Positions 19,547-28,494 of a stretch of 64,000 nt of DNA are shown one piece after another; position 1 is the stretch's first letter, and the number at the start of each line of letters is the position of its first letter. Both the position numbers and the translations under genes were made by a program. Source of the stretch: Rhodobiaceae bacterium. GTDB taxonomy: Bacteria > Pseudomonadota > Alphaproteobacteria > RS24. The stretch covers positions 90,771 to 154,770 of the forward strand of contig JAHEGN010000001.1 in assembly GCA_024645085.1 (NCBI GenBank), written 5' to 3'. The notes beneath the pieces were generated by a model, which was given only the letters and a program-made list of their open reading frames with translations, did no database searches and was not told the origin of the DNA.

Positions 19547-21004
19547 TTAATCATCAAATCCGGCGGGTGGCTGGAAGTGATGACCGTTTTGTTCCAACAT
19601 GCGGGCCACGGCAATCGGTGTTTTGTCCTCATAGGCTGGGCCAATAATTTGCATGCCCATGGGAAGACCCGACGAATGGCGCGCCAAGGGAGCAATGGTC
19701 GAGGGCAGGCCGCATAAGGTGCTGACCCCGGGCCAGACGATGTTTTCCATATAATTGCGGGCCGCGCCATTAACCGAAAAAGCGCGACCATGAAAATCAG
19801 CGTCTTGCGTATGCGGCATGGCAGGCGTCGGCGTGACCGGACAGAATAAAACGTCGACTTGCTCAAATAGAGCCAGCCATTTTGCCGCCATTTGCGCCCG
19901 CACTTCGTTCCAATAAAGCCAATCTTTGTGCAATAGGCGCACGCCGCGAGCTTGCGACATGCGCAGTGATTTGTCGTCCTTATCAGCGGCATCAATCATC
20001 GCTTGCAGCGATTGATGCACAGGAGCTGGGAAATCAGCCCCCATAATGGAGCTGAGCAAAATCAAAAAAGTTTCGGTGTGATGGGCTAAATCGAAATCTG
20101 GCTTTATGTGCACGACACGGGCGCCTTGTTTTTCCAATGTGCGGGCGGCGGCTTCAATATTGCTGGCCATTTCGCTATCAACCGGACAATAGGGGTCGTC
20201 GGCCCATAGGCCAATGCGCAGGCCTTCAGGGCGCGTAAAACGCGGGCCCTGCAAACTTATCTGCATGGCCTGCGAGGCCGGACGCAAGAGACCAAGGGTC
20301 AGATCAAAGGCTAATTCCAGATCGTCGACACTGCGCGCCAAAGGCCCAACGACATTCAAATCTCCGGCGGCCAGCGCGCCATGCGGCGGCGGCACATGCC
20401 CGCGTGTTGGCACAATGCCATGGGTTGGCTTATGGCCAAATAAGCCGCAAAAATGCGCCGGCACACGAATCGAACCGCCAATATCAGAGCCATATTCAAG
20501 CGGCGTCAGGCCAGCCGCCAAAGCGGCAGCCGAGCCTCCCGATGAGCCGCCTGGCGTGTGTTGCAAATTATACGGATTATTTGTCGTGCCATGGATGTCA
20601 TTAAAACTTTGCCAATCGCCGCACATAAAAGGGGTGTTGGTTTTGCCAAGAATAATCGCCCCTGCTGATTTAAGCCGCGCCGTAACATGCGAGTCGGATG
20701 TCGACACAGTGCCGGCAAATTGCGGTGCCCCAACATCACAACTCAAACCGTCGACTTCAAAAGCATCTTTAATGGTCATTGGCACGCCGTGCAGCGGCCC
20801 GAGGGTTTGACCAGACTGACGCGCCGCATCGGCTTTATCGGCATCTTTTAAGGCCTCGTCGAAGCGCTCGGCGACGACCGCATTCAAGGCCGGATTATGC
20901 TTTTTAATGCGGTCGATAAAAAACTGCGTCACTTCGCGTGCGCTGAGCACTCCTTTGGCGATATCTTGGCCTAATTGATGTGCATTTTTCTGGTTTATTG
21001 GCAT
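19547..21004 (-). CDS. amidase signature family enzyme
   Basis: 485 residues with the full amidase signature. Lys79 lies in MTIKDAFEV, the glycine/serine-rich loop TPGGSSGGSAAALAAG begins at 150 (cis-serine 154/155), and the nucleophile is Ser178 in GSDIGGSIRVPA. Members hydrolyse small amides, acylated amines or serve as GatA. The missing GatB/GatC neighbours and the sequence after residue 220 argue against GatA, so this is a catabolic amidase of unknown substrate. It is divergent from the acyl-CoA ligase. Confidence 0.87.
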   Translation of the reverse strand: MPINQKNAHQLGQDIAKGVLSAREVTQFFIDRIKKHNPALNAVVAERFDEALKDADKADAARQSGQTLGPLHGVPMTIKDAFEVDGLSCDVGAPQFAGTVSTSDSHVTARLKSAGAIILGKTNTPFMCGDWQSFNDIHGTTNNPYNLQHTPGGSSGGSAAALAAGLTPLEYGSDIGGSIRVPAHFCGLFGHKPTHGIVPTRGHVPPPHGALAAGDLNVVGPLARSVDDLELAFDLTLGLLRPASQAMQISLQGPRFTRPEGLRIGLWADDPYCPVDSEMASNIEAAARTLEKQGARVVHIKPDFDLAHHTETFLILLSSIMGADFPAPVHQSLQAMIDAADKDDKSLRMSQARGVRLLHKDWLYWNEVRAQMAAKWLALFEQVDVLFCPVTPTPAMPHTQDADFHGRAFSVNGAARNYMENIVWPGVSTLCGLPSTIAPLARHSSGLPMGMQIIGPAYEDKTPIAVARMLEQNGHHFQPPAGFDD

Positions 21005-21095
21005 TTTTCACTTTCCCCCTATGGACACAGACAACCAGTTTGCGGCAAGTTAAACTTCAAACCGATATGACGGGGAAAACTCTAGGGAGAAAAAT

Positions 21096-22739
21096 ATGTT
21101 CGGTCAAATGCAAGACGTGCCACTACTAGTCAACCGGATTTTAGACCATGCGCTGGTCAATCATGGCGAGCGCGAGATTGTCTCGCGCCTTGTCGAGGGA
21201 AATATTCATCGCGAAACTTATGCCGACGCGCATTTGCGGGCCCGCAAATTATCGCAAGCTCTGCAAGCTTTGGGCATGGGAGTTGGCGATGTCGTCGCCA
21301 CTATGGCATGGAATACCCACCGCCATTTTGAGGCTTGGTATGGCATCACCGGTGTTGGCGGCATTTACCACACATTGAACCCGCGGCTGTTTCCTGAACA
21401 GCTGAGCTATATTATCAATCACGCAGAAGATAAAATCATTCTGACGGATTTGACCTTTGTGCCGGTTCTTGAGGGTATTGAAAAAGACATTCCCAATGTG
21501 AAGGCCATCATCATTATGACCGATGCCGCGCATATGCCAGAAACCAGCCTGAAAAATGTGCTGTGCTATGAAGATTTAATCGACAGCAATAATGGCGATT
21601 TTAATTGGGTGGAAGTCGATGAGCGGGCGCCATCGGGCATGTGCTACACATCTGGCACCACCGGTAATCCAAAAGGCGTTTGCTACACGCATCGGTCTAA
21701 TGTGCTGCACACATTGACCAGCCTTTCAAATGACGTCATGGGGCTGAGCAGCATGGATAGTGTGATGCCAGTTGTGCCCATGTTCCACGCCAATGCTTGG
21801 GGCCTTGCCTTTAGTGCGCCAGCAGTGGGGTCTAAAATTGTTAACCCTGGCCCGAATATGGATGGCGAGAGCATTTATCAGCTATTGACCGAAGAAGAAG
21901 TGACCTTCTCGGCTGCCGTGCCGACGGTTTGGCTGATGCTTTTGCAGCATATGGAAGCCAATAATTTGAAACTGCCGAAATTAAATAATGTGACCATTGG
22001 CGGGTCAGCTGTGCCACGCATGATGCTTGAGAAATTCGAGCGTGATTATGGGGTGATGGTGAAACATGCTTGGGGGATGACAGAATTGTCGCCACTCGGT
22101 TCAATCGCCAGCTTCAAATCTGGCATGGAACATATGAGCTTTGACGAGCAAATGGACATTAAGGTTAAACAAGGCCGTCCGCCATATTTGGTAGAAATGA
22201 AAATCACCGATGATGAGGGCAATGAATTGCCGCGCGACGGTAAAGCCTTCGGCCATTTGATGGTGCGCGGGCCGTTTATTGTTGGCGAATATGTCAAAGG
22301 CGATGGCGGTCAAATTCTCGACAAAGACGGGTTTTTCGATACGGGCGATGTCGCCACACTCGACCCGCTCGGCTTTATGCAAATCACTGACCGCGCCAAA
22401 GATGTCATCAAATCAGGCGGCGAGTGGATTTCGTCTATTGAGATTGAAAATATCGCCGTTGGCTTTGATAAATTGCAGGAAACGGCGGTGATTGGCGTTG
22501 AGCATCCGAAATGGGATGAGCGGCCTTTGCTGATTGTCGTGAAAAACCCTGGTGTCGAGGTGACCAAGGAAGAGGTATTGGCCTATTTGGATGGCAAAAT
22601 TGCTAAATGGTGGATGCCCGACGATGTTGTTTTTGTTGATGAAATTCCACATACAGCAACCGGTAAGATTCAAAAGCTGACGCTGCGTCAGCAATTTGCT
22701 GATTACACCTTACCAACAGCAGAAAAGGCGGCGGAATAA
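21096..22739 (+). CDS. fatty acyl-CoA ligase, DmdB-like
   Basis: 547 residues of the AMP-forming ligase family. The phosphate loop [11 protein letters not shown] is at 184-194, [10 protein letters not shown] near residue 325 is the adenine motif, FFDTGDVA near residue 410 binds the ribose, and the catalytic lysine is in ATGKIQK near the end. The N-terminal [11 protein letters not shown] and [20 protein letters not shown] resemble medium-chain and methylmercaptopropionate (DmdB) ligases. DMSP breakdown is only a possibility, since no other dmd gene is here. The start has AGGGAG upstream. Confidence 0.9.
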   Translation: MFGQMQDVPLLVNRILDHALVNHGEREIVSRLVEGNIHRETYADAHLRARKLSQALQALGMGVGDVVATMAWNTHRHFEAWYGITGVGGIYHTLNPRLFPEQLSYIINHAEDKIILTDLTFVPVLEGIEKDIPNVKAIIIMTDAAHMPETSLKNVLCYEDLIDSNNGDFNWVEVDERAPSGMCYTSGTTGNPKGVCYTHRSNVLHTLTSLSNDVMGLSSMDSVMPVVPMFHANAWGLAFSAPAVGSKIVNPGPNMDGESIYQLLTEEEVTFSAAVPTVWLMLLQHMEANNLKLPKLNNVTIGGSAVPRMMLEKFERDYGVMVKHAWGMTELSPLGSIASFKSGMEHMSFDEQMDIKVKQGRPPYLVEMKITDDEGNELPRDGKAFGHLMVRGPFIVGEYVKGDGGQILDKDGFFDTGDVATLDPLGFMQITDRAKDVIKSGGEWISSIEIENIAVGFDKLQETAVIGVEHPKWDERPLLIVVKNPGVEVTKEEVLAYLDGKIAKWWMPDDVVFVDEIPHTATGKIQKLTLRQQFADYTLPTAEKAAE

Positions 22740-22741
22740 TT

Positions 22742-23467
22742 ATGCTTGGCATGAGTGTTGAATTTTTAGCTCACTGGGGTGCCCGCTTGGCGATCGCCTC
22801 GCCGATTGTCGCGGTCTCTGGTCTGGTGTTATTCCGCAGCGGCGTGATGGCCTTTGGTGGCCCCTTATTGATTGTCGCCGTGGCGACGATTATTGCGCTG
22901 ATTGCGTTGCTGATGAGCGTCTTGGCGTTGGTCGGCGGCTTGGGCGGCGATGGGGCGCAAACCAATCGGGCCCTGCTCGGGCTTGTTGTGTCACTGGTCG
23001 TGGTATTCGCGCCGCTCAATGGTTTTCGTAAAGCCATGACGGTGCCGCCAATTCACGACATTAGCACTGATTTGGCCAATCCGCCGGTGTTCAGCCATGT
23101 GCCAACTTTGCGGGCTGATAGTGACAATAGTCTGGCGCTTGATAGCAAAGTCATGGACATGCAAAAAGCCCATTATACAAATCTACGGCCTGTAACTTTA
23201 GAAGTTGGCATGGCTGAGGCTTTTGCGCAGGCGGTTTTGACGGCTGAAGATATGGGCTGGGAGATTGTTCATAGCGATGCCGCAAGCGGCCAGATTGAAG
23301 CGGTTGTCAGCACCTTATTGTTTGGCTTCAAAGATGATGTGGCCATTCGTCTAACGGCTGTTGAGGGTGGCACGCAAGTTGATTTGCGCTCAGTGTCACG
23401 CGTCGGGCAAAGCGATTTGGGGGCCAATGCGGCCCGTATCCAAGAGTTTTTGGACGCCATTCAATAG
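22742..23467 (+). CDS. DUF1499 membrane protein
   Basis: 241 residues. The first 95 contain three hydrophobic helices (about 8-30, 34-62 and 74-93); the rest is a soluble DUF1499 domain. That domain has the usual pattern: a proline-rich lead, then EDMGWEIVHSDAASGQIEAV near residue 167 and a VDLRSVSRVGQSDLGANAAR end. The function of DUF1499 is unknown. It begins two bases after the acyl-CoA ligase stop, so the two are one transcription unit. Confidence 0.82.
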   Translation: MLGMSVEFLAHWGARLAIASPIVAVSGLVLFRSGVMAFGGPLLIVAVATIIALIALLMSVLALVGGLGGDGAQTNRALLGLVVSLVVVFAPLNGFRKAMTVPPIHDISTDLANPPVFSHVPTLRADSDNSLALDSKVMDMQKAHYTNLRPVTLEVGMAEAFAQAVLTAEDMGWEIVHSDAASGQIEAVVSTLLFGFKDDVAIRLTAVEGGTQVDLRSVSRVGQSDLGANAARIQEFLDAIQ

Positions 23468-23498
23468 GCTGATAAAGCGCCCAATTTAACCGACAAGT

Positions 23499-24401
23499 TC
23501 AGCCAACAAGGTGATAGCTTGCGTCAAGCGTCGGCTTGTCGGCGCAGCTTACTTTGCCGCGCTCGACCAAATCTTGCATATGGGCAAATACCGATAAGGC
23601 GGCTGCCGGATGCAGGCGCTTATCGACATCGACATACATGGTGGCGACCATTTGCCGAATATTGTCATCGCCAGCTTCGAGGCGGGCAATAATTTGCGCC
23701 TCGCGCCCCCGCCGGTGGCTGATATAGGCGCGGACAAAATTTTGCGGATCATCAATGCTGGTGCCATGGGTCGGCCAATAGATTTTATCATCACGGCTCA
23801 GCAGTAAATCCAGCGACGCCATATAGGCATTCATATTGCCATCTGGCGGGGCAATCACCGTGGTCGACCAGCCCATCACATGGTCGCCGGTAAATAGGGC
23901 TTTTTCTTCGCGTAGCGCATAGCACATATGATTGGCCATATGGCCAGGTGTGAACACGCATTCAAGCGTCCAATCATCGCCGGCAATAATATCGCCATGG
24001 CCGACAATATGGTCGGGGCGGAAATTATCATCAGCGTCTTCTTCCAGCCGAGGCCCATCAAATTGGTCTGGGCTGGGCGGGCTATAGCTGTAAATTTTCG
24101 CGCCCGTGCGCTGTTGCAGCGGGGTGCAGGCTGGCGAGTGATCAAGATGTGTGTGAGTGACAACAATATGGCTGACGCGCTCATCTGGGCCAAGAGCGGC
24201 CAGAATGGCGTCGACATGGGCATCAAGCAGCGGCCCGGGGTCAATGACTGCGACATTACCGGTGCCGATAATATAAGTGCCGGTGCCGGTGAAGGTAAAC
24301 GGGCTGGGGTTATTGGCAATAACGCGCCGAATGAGCGGTGATAATTGATCGCACCGGCCATATTCAAAATAAAATTCAGTTACAAATGGGATACCCGCCA
24401 T
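23499..24401 (-). CDS. MBL-fold metallohydrolase
   Basis: 300 residues of the metallo-beta-lactamase fold. The zinc motif HTHLDH is at 83-88, the second histidine in FTPGHMANHMCY, the bridging aspartate in LFTGDHVMG and a later histidine in YWPTHGTS. The tail (DNIRQMVATMYVDVDKRLHP) is the winged-helix-like domain seen in the LACTB2 branch, whose members cut nucleic acid or thioesters. ATG 24401 is chosen because GGCGAG stands upstream and the homologous region begins there; an ATG at 24416 would add five residues. Confidence 0.85.
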   Translation of the reverse strand: MAGIPFVTEFYFEYGRCDQLSPLIRRVIANNPSPFTFTGTGTYIIGTGNVAVIDPGPLLDAHVDAILAALGPDERVSHIVVTHTHLDHSPACTPLQQRTGAKIYSYSPPSPDQFDGPRLEEDADDNFRPDHIVGHGDIIAGDDWTLECVFTPGHMANHMCYALREEKALFTGDHVMGWSTTVIAPPDGNMNAYMASLDLLLSRDDKIYWPTHGTSIDDPQNFVRAYISHRRGREAQIIARLEAGDDNIRQMVATMYVDVDKRLHPAAALSVFAHMQDLVERGKVSCADKPTLDASYHLVG

Positions 24402-24579
24402 TGTCTCGCCTATCATTTTGCATTTACTTTTACTGTGCCCCCACCATAGCCATCTTGGGCTTTGTGCAAAGCAAAAACAGCGCTTCATGGGTGAGAAATA
24501 AATCATCGCTGGGTGCATCCGGCGCTTGTCAAGGCGGGGTCGCTGACATAGCCTTAGCTATCAAATGGGAGATATTTCA

Positions 24580-24951
24580 ATGCAACGTGTTCTACAAATT
24601 CTTAGCGCTCTTACGGGCGTGTTTCTGGCTTATACGGCTTTCAATTGGATGTTTAATCCGCAAGCGGCGGCGGCTGGGCTGGGCATGGACTTGCTGACTG
24701 GCATGGGGCGTAATACGCAAATTGGCGATATGACGGCGTTTTTCACCACTAGCAGCATTTTTATTCTGCTGGGGGTTTGGCAAAAGCGGCCGGATTTTCT
24801 GCTGGTGCCAGCATTTTTGCTGCTCAGCGCGGCGCTTTTCCGCCTGACCTCGGCGCAGTTTTACGACGCCGAGCTGATCACGCAAGCGGTGGTTTTTGAA
24901 GTGGTTACAGGCGTCATTTTGCTGGCCTATCGCCGCGAAATCAGCCAGTAA
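24580..24951 (+). CDS. small four-helix membrane protein, unknown
   Basis: A 123-residue hydrophobic protein with four predicted membrane helices (about 4-24, 50-66, 72-90 and 98-117). Conserved-looking loops are GMDLLTGMGRNTQIGDMTAF and the short link WQKRPDF. No family is recognised with certainty; it resembles the DoxX-like and DUF4345-type small membrane proteins in size and helix number only. The ATG at 24580 has GGGAG eight bases upstream. It is followed after 29 bases by the beta-propeller gene. Confidence 0.7.
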   Translation: MQRVLQILSALTGVFLAYTAFNWMFNPQAAAAGLGMDLLTGMGRNTQIGDMTAFFTTSSIFILLGVWQKRPDFLLVPAFLLLSAALFRLTSAQFYDAELITQAVVFEVVTGVILLAYRREISQ

Positions 24952-24980
24952 AGGCACCAAATAAATACGGGAGTAGAGTA

Positions 24981-26060
24981 ATGGATAATGTGAAAAAACG
25001 GCCAATTTTGGCGGGGTTTCTGGCCATTTTAGGTATTTTCTTCGGCTATTTATTGCTCTGGCCAGTGCCGTTTGATCCGGTAGCAGGCCCGCCGCGTGCG
25101 GCCAATCCGGCGGGCACTGGCATTTTCGCCAAAAACAACGCATTGGCAGCAGCCAAAATGGTTGAAATCGGCCATGGGCCAGAGGGCACAGCCTTTGACG
25201 CGCAGGGTCGGCTTTACACTGGCCTGACCGATGGCCGCATTTTGCGGGTCAATGTGGCGAGCGGCGCCATTGAGGAGTTGGCCAATACCGGCGGTCGGCC
25301 TTTGGGGCTCAATTTTGACGCCAATGGTGATTTGATTATTGCTGACGCCGTCAAAGGGCTGATTGCCATGTCTCCGGATGGTATAATACGCACGCTGGCG
25401 ACTGATTTTGACGGTGTGCGCATGGTCTTCGTCGATGATCTGGCGATTGATAAAGACGGCATTATTTATTTCTCCGATGCCTCGCAACGCCATGCATTCG
25501 GCAATGATGATATTATCGAAATATTCGAACGCCGGCCTTCTGGGCGGTTGATTTCTTATAATCCGGCCAATGGCGAGATGAAGCTTTTGCTGGATGATTT
25601 ATATTTCGCCAATGGGGTGGCGCTGTCAAAGGCGCAAGATTTTGTGTTGGTCAATGAAACCTTTGAGCACCGCATTATGCGCTATTGGCTGAAAGGCCCG
25701 AAGGCAGGCACGGCGGATGTGTTTGCCGAGAATTTACCCGGCTATATCGACAATATTACCGAAGCCCCAGATGGCGGCTTCTGGCTGGCTGTGGTGGCGC
25801 CGCGTGTCGACGAATTGGATAATCTGGTCGATAAGCCATTTATGCGCAAAGTCCTCTGGCGGGTGTTTCGGCTAACTGGCGACTCGCCGGTGCAAATGCA
25901 TAGCTATGCGGTAAAATTTGATTCCGACGGCAATGTGCAGGCTTCTTTGGAAGATGACAGCGGGCATATTTTTATGATGACCAGTGTTTTGCAGCATAAA
26001 GGCCAGCTTTTCCTTGGAAGTTTGATAAATAATGCCATCGGCATAATTGACGCACCATAA
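24981..26060 (+). CDS. strictosidine synthase-like / SMP-30 family beta-propeller
   Basis: 359 residues with an N-terminal membrane anchor (about residues 10-28) and a six-bladed propeller. Typical blades read GPEGTAFDAQGRLYTGLTDG near residue 56, GRPLGLNFDANGDLIIADA near residue 95, and the family-defining IYFSDAS and LYFANGVALS further on. Plant strictosidine synthase and animal APMAP share this pattern. Bacterial members are thought to be lactonases or esterases; the true substrate is unknown. The anchor suggests a periplasmic active domain. Confidence 0.83.
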   Translation: MDNVKKRPILAGFLAILGIFFGYLLLWPVPFDPVAGPPRAANPAGTGIFAKNNALAAAKMVEIGHGPEGTAFDAQGRLYTGLTDGRILRVNVASGAIEELANTGGRPLGLNFDANGDLIIADAVKGLIAMSPDGIIRTLATDFDGVRMVFVDDLAIDKDGIIYFSDASQRHAFGNDDIIEIFERRPSGRLISYNPANGEMKLLLDDLYFANGVALSKAQDFVLVNETFEHRIMRYWLKGPKAGTADVFAENLPGYIDNITEAPDGGFWLAVVAPRVDELDNLVDKPFMRKVLWRVFRLTGDSPVQMHSYAVKFDSDGNVQASLEDDSGHIFMMTSVLQHKGQLFLGSLINNAIGIIDAP

Positions 26061-26114
26061 AGTTAAAAAGAGGGCTAGACCGCGGGCCCTGCATTATGTA
26101 TTTTCCGGCTCAGT

Positions 26115-26189
26115 TGGGGTGTGGCCAAGTGGTAAGGCACCGGTTTTTGGTATCGGCATGCGCAGGTTCGAATCCTGCCACCCCAGCCA
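26115..26189 (+). tRNA. tRNA-Gln (UUG anticodon)
   Basis: A complete 75-base cloverleaf. The acceptor TGGGGTG (26115-26121) pairs with CACCCCA (26179-26185), followed by discriminator G and an encoded CCA (26187-26189). The anticodon loop TTTTGGT gives anticodon TTG, reading CAA/CAG glutamine. The T-loop GTTCGAAT is canonical. A C-rich/G-rich hairpin follows at 26209-26231. Confidence 0.95.
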
Positions 26190-26208
26190 GTTCTCTTAAA
26201 AAATAATC

Positions 26209-26231
26209 CCCCCTTTGGGGCCGCAAGGGGG
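26209..26231 (+). terminator. possible terminator after tRNA-Gln
   Basis: CCCCCTT (26209-26215) pairs with AAGGGGG (26225-26231). Only a short TTTT occurs several bases later, so this is a weak intrinsic terminator or a processing hairpin. Confidence 0.4.
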
Positions 26232-26343
26232 CCGCGTTTTAGGTTTGCGGCTGGTTGGCAAACTTATCTTGCGCTTAATTGCGGGTGCTCCTAAGCTGAA
26301 CAGGCGAGCAAAAATGCCTGCACCCCAATAAAAAAAAGGGTGG

Positions 26344-27300
26344 ATGATGTCTAAACAACCAAAAAACAAGAACGTTTCCTATGATGACGCAAGAAAGCTA
26401 ATCAAAGATGATGATTTGATTGGCTTCGAAAAAGAGCTGCACAGATGTCGAGAACCTTGCTACGAGGCCCTGTTGGAATTGCGGCGCGAATATGAAAAAG
26501 AAGAGCTAAAGACATATGAGCAGGTTCGCCCAGCGGTAGATGAAGCTGTCGAACATTTATCGCCAATGATTATTTTTGCTCTTGCAGGTGTTCAGTCGCA
26601 GCGGCCCTCATTTAATGACCAGCGCGCATTATTTGATGACATTTATCATCTGCGAGATTGGTCGTGGGACGGCCGGTCAATGATAAGGGGTTTGCCAGAT
26701 GCGCTTTGCTTTTTATATCAAAGTTTGCATGGAGCCGTGGCCTGTAAAACTGGGCAAACTCATGTTGCCTTAAATTTGGCGCGTATGTTGGTCGTAGACC
26801 GATTTAATGAAGCGAAACCTTTATGGCAACGATATGAGTTCACTCGTTCACCCGAAACCTTAGATAATAATTTTAGGGGGTCATGGGAATATTTATTGGA
26901 ATCACACACTAAGTGGAATTGGCTGCAATTTTTTTTCAATGATGAGGAGGATTTTAAAATATCTCTTGTGACCTATTACATGCTTCTCAATTTTAACGAG
27001 TATATCTTTCATCTAAACCAAGGAAAATTTTCGGACGAAACACCCCTCGAACTTGAGAAAGTTTATATTCCGCTGACTTTTTCCCTTATGGGTATAGATA
27101 TTTGTTCAAAAGCCTTTTCGCGTCTTTCGCGCGAAGAAACCGCACTTTTAGAAATCATGGAAAGAAAGGGCGTTACTGCTCAAGAGGTAAAGGACTCATG
27201 GAATCATTGGATTGAGGTCTGTGCGAACTGGATAGAGCAATATCTGCAAGAGAATAATAAGAGGGTACCGCACCATGACCTCATAAAAATTTTCGACTAA
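26344..27300 (+). CDS. orphan AT-rich gene behind tRNA-Gln, unknown
   Basis: 318 residues, not recognised. The protein is rich in charged and aromatic residues and looks mostly helical, with no signal peptide or membrane segment. The first 70 residues (YDDARKLIKDDD, RREYEKEELKTYE) are strongly charged. A central part has CFLYQSLHGAVACKTGQTHV and a tryptophan-rich SWEYLLESHTKWNWLQFFF. Codon use is visibly more AT-rich than its neighbours (many TTA, ATA and AAT codons), suggesting recent transfer. AGGG precedes tandem ATGs at 26344 and 26347; either may start. A terminator follows directly. Confidence 0.7.
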   Translation: MMSKQPKNKNVSYDDARKLIKDDDLIGFEKELHRCREPCYEALLELRREYEKEELKTYEQVRPAVDEAVEHLSPMIIFALAGVQSQRPSFNDQRALFDDIYHLRDWSWDGRSMIRGLPDALCFLYQSLHGAVACKTGQTHVALNLARMLVVDRFNEAKPLWQRYEFTRSPETLDNNFRGSWEYLLESHTKWNWLQFFFNDEEDFKISLVTYYMLLNFNEYIFHLNQGKFSDETPLELEKVYIPLTFSLMGIDICSKAFSRLSREETALLEIMERKGVTAQEVKDSWNHWIEVCANWIEQYLQENNKRVPHHDLIKIFD

Positions 27301-27335
27301 ACCGCGCCGGTCTCAGCGAGGCGGTTTGGGTTTTT
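27299..27335 (+). terminator. terminator after the orphan gene
   Basis: AAACCGC (27299-27305) pairs with GCGGTTT (27321-27327), followed by GGG and a TTTTT run. The left arm overlaps the stop codon of the orphan gene. It lies between that gene and the converging carbonic anhydrase gene. Confidence 0.65.
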
Positions 27336-27882
27336 ATTTATCAGTTATAAACCCGACATCGCGCAGGTCTTGCAGGCTGCTGCGGTGGATGCCCTTGGCG
27401 TAATTTTCAGCATTGCGGGCGTAAAAGGCGGCGTTCATTGCATTGGCTTGGCCGCTGTCGCGGGTTTTGATGAGCTTGGCAGGCGCCCCGGCAATGATTG
27501 AGTTTTCCGGAAAATGGCTGTTCTCAGAAACAATCGAATGACCGGCAACAATCGAATTAGCGCCAATCGTCGCGCCATCCATAATCGTTGCATTAATGCC
27601 AATCAGGCAGCGGTCGCCAATGGTGCAGCCGTGTAAGGTCACATGATGGGTGATGGAGCAATCAGCGCCAACAATCGTCGGTGTGGCGCCGCCAACATGC
27701 ACCATGACAAAATCTTGAATATTGCTGCGCGGGCCAATTTCAATATGGTGCATTTCGCTGCGCATCACCACATAGGGCCAGACCGAGGCGTTCTCAGCGA
27801 TTTTAATATGCCCATAAAGCCGCGCCGTATCGTGAATCCAGACGCTCTCATGAGTTTCAATTTTTGACTGACGATCATCCAT
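27334..27882 (-). CDS. gamma-carbonic anhydrase family protein
   Basis: 182 residues of the left-handed beta-helix hexapeptide family. Repeated [LIV]GxxxxI units are visible, and the presumed zinc histidines lie in MVHVGG, ITHHVTLHG. The branch (YrdA/PaaY-like) includes gamma-carbonic anhydrases and thioesterase-associated proteins, so activity is uncertain. Its start overlaps the 3' end of the CDP-alcohol transferase gene by 8 bases. Confidence 0.87.
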   Translation of the reverse strand: MDDRQSKIETHESVWIHDTARLYGHIKIAENASVWPYVVMRSEMHHIEIGPRSNIQDFVMVHVGGATPTIVGADCSITHHVTLHGCTIGDRCLIGINATIMDGATIGANSIVAGHSIVSENSHFPENSIIAGAPAKLIKTRDSGQANAMNAAFYARNAENYAKGIHRSSLQDLRDVGFITDK

Positions 27883-28489
27883 GCTCAGTTTCCTTTAGGG
27901 CAATAACACTGGTCCATAAACGGCCAATGACGGATAAATATACCAGAGCCGCAAAACCATATGCGGCCGGTATGAAATAAGCTGGCGCGACCATAACAAA
28001 GACAAAAAACCCAATCGTTTCCGTGCCTTCGGCGAGGCCCGCCATATAGAAAAAACTCTTTTTTCCTTGGCTTTCTGTGCTGACGCCGCGTTTCTCAGCC
28101 ATAATGGCAAAGGCTAGAAACACCACCATCGACATGGCAAAGCTAGATAATAAAACGGCGGCGGAGACGGCATTTTGCGGCGTCCCAATAATGAAGGCCA
28201 AGGGCAAAAGCGACCATAAAAGAAAATCGGCAACAATATCTAAATAGGCGCCTAAATCTGTCGCCCCATTGCGCCGCGCTAAGGCGCCATCCAAGCCATC
28301 GCCTAGACGATTGATTATTAACAGCAGCAAAGCCAGCTCATAGGCATGGCTGGCCACGGCCCAGCAGGCGGCCAAGCCGACGCCAAAACCGATAATGGTG
28401 ATTTGATTGGCAGTAATAACCGATGGCCAATAGCCCGCCGCCTTATTCAGCGGCGGGTCTATGAGACGGCGCATCAGCGGGTCAAGCAT
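27875..28489 (-). CDS. CDP-alcohol phosphatidyltransferase family protein
   Basis: 204 residues, mostly membrane helices. The family signature is present near residue 62: DGLDGALARRNG, then G, D and D at the expected spacing (GAYLDIVAD), which hold the metal ions. It transfers a phosphatidyl or similar group from a CDP-alcohol to a second alcohol. Which phospholipid it makes cannot be told; it is not obviously PgsA or PssA. It lies 5 bases after the nitronate monooxygenase gene and overlaps the next gene. Confidence 0.86.
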   Translation of the reverse strand: MLDPLMRRLIDPPLNKAAGYWPSVITANQITIIGFGVGLAACWAVASHAYELALLLLIINRLGDGLDGALARRNGATDLGAYLDIVADFLLWSLLPLAFIIGTPQNAVSAAVLLSSFAMSMVVFLAFAIMAEKRGVSTESQGKKSFFYMAGLAEGTETIGFFVFVMVAPAYFIPAAYGFAALVYLSVIGRLWTSVIALKETEHG

Positions 28490-28494
28490 GGTCT

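Noticed and set aside
24592..25143. 183-codon minus-strand frame
   Set aside because: It lies antisense to two well-supported plus-strand genes and has no recognisable domain.
26115..27340. Possible attachment site at the tRNA-Gln 3' end
   Set aside because: No repeat of the tRNA 3' sequence is visible downstream of the orphan gene, and no integrase gene is present.
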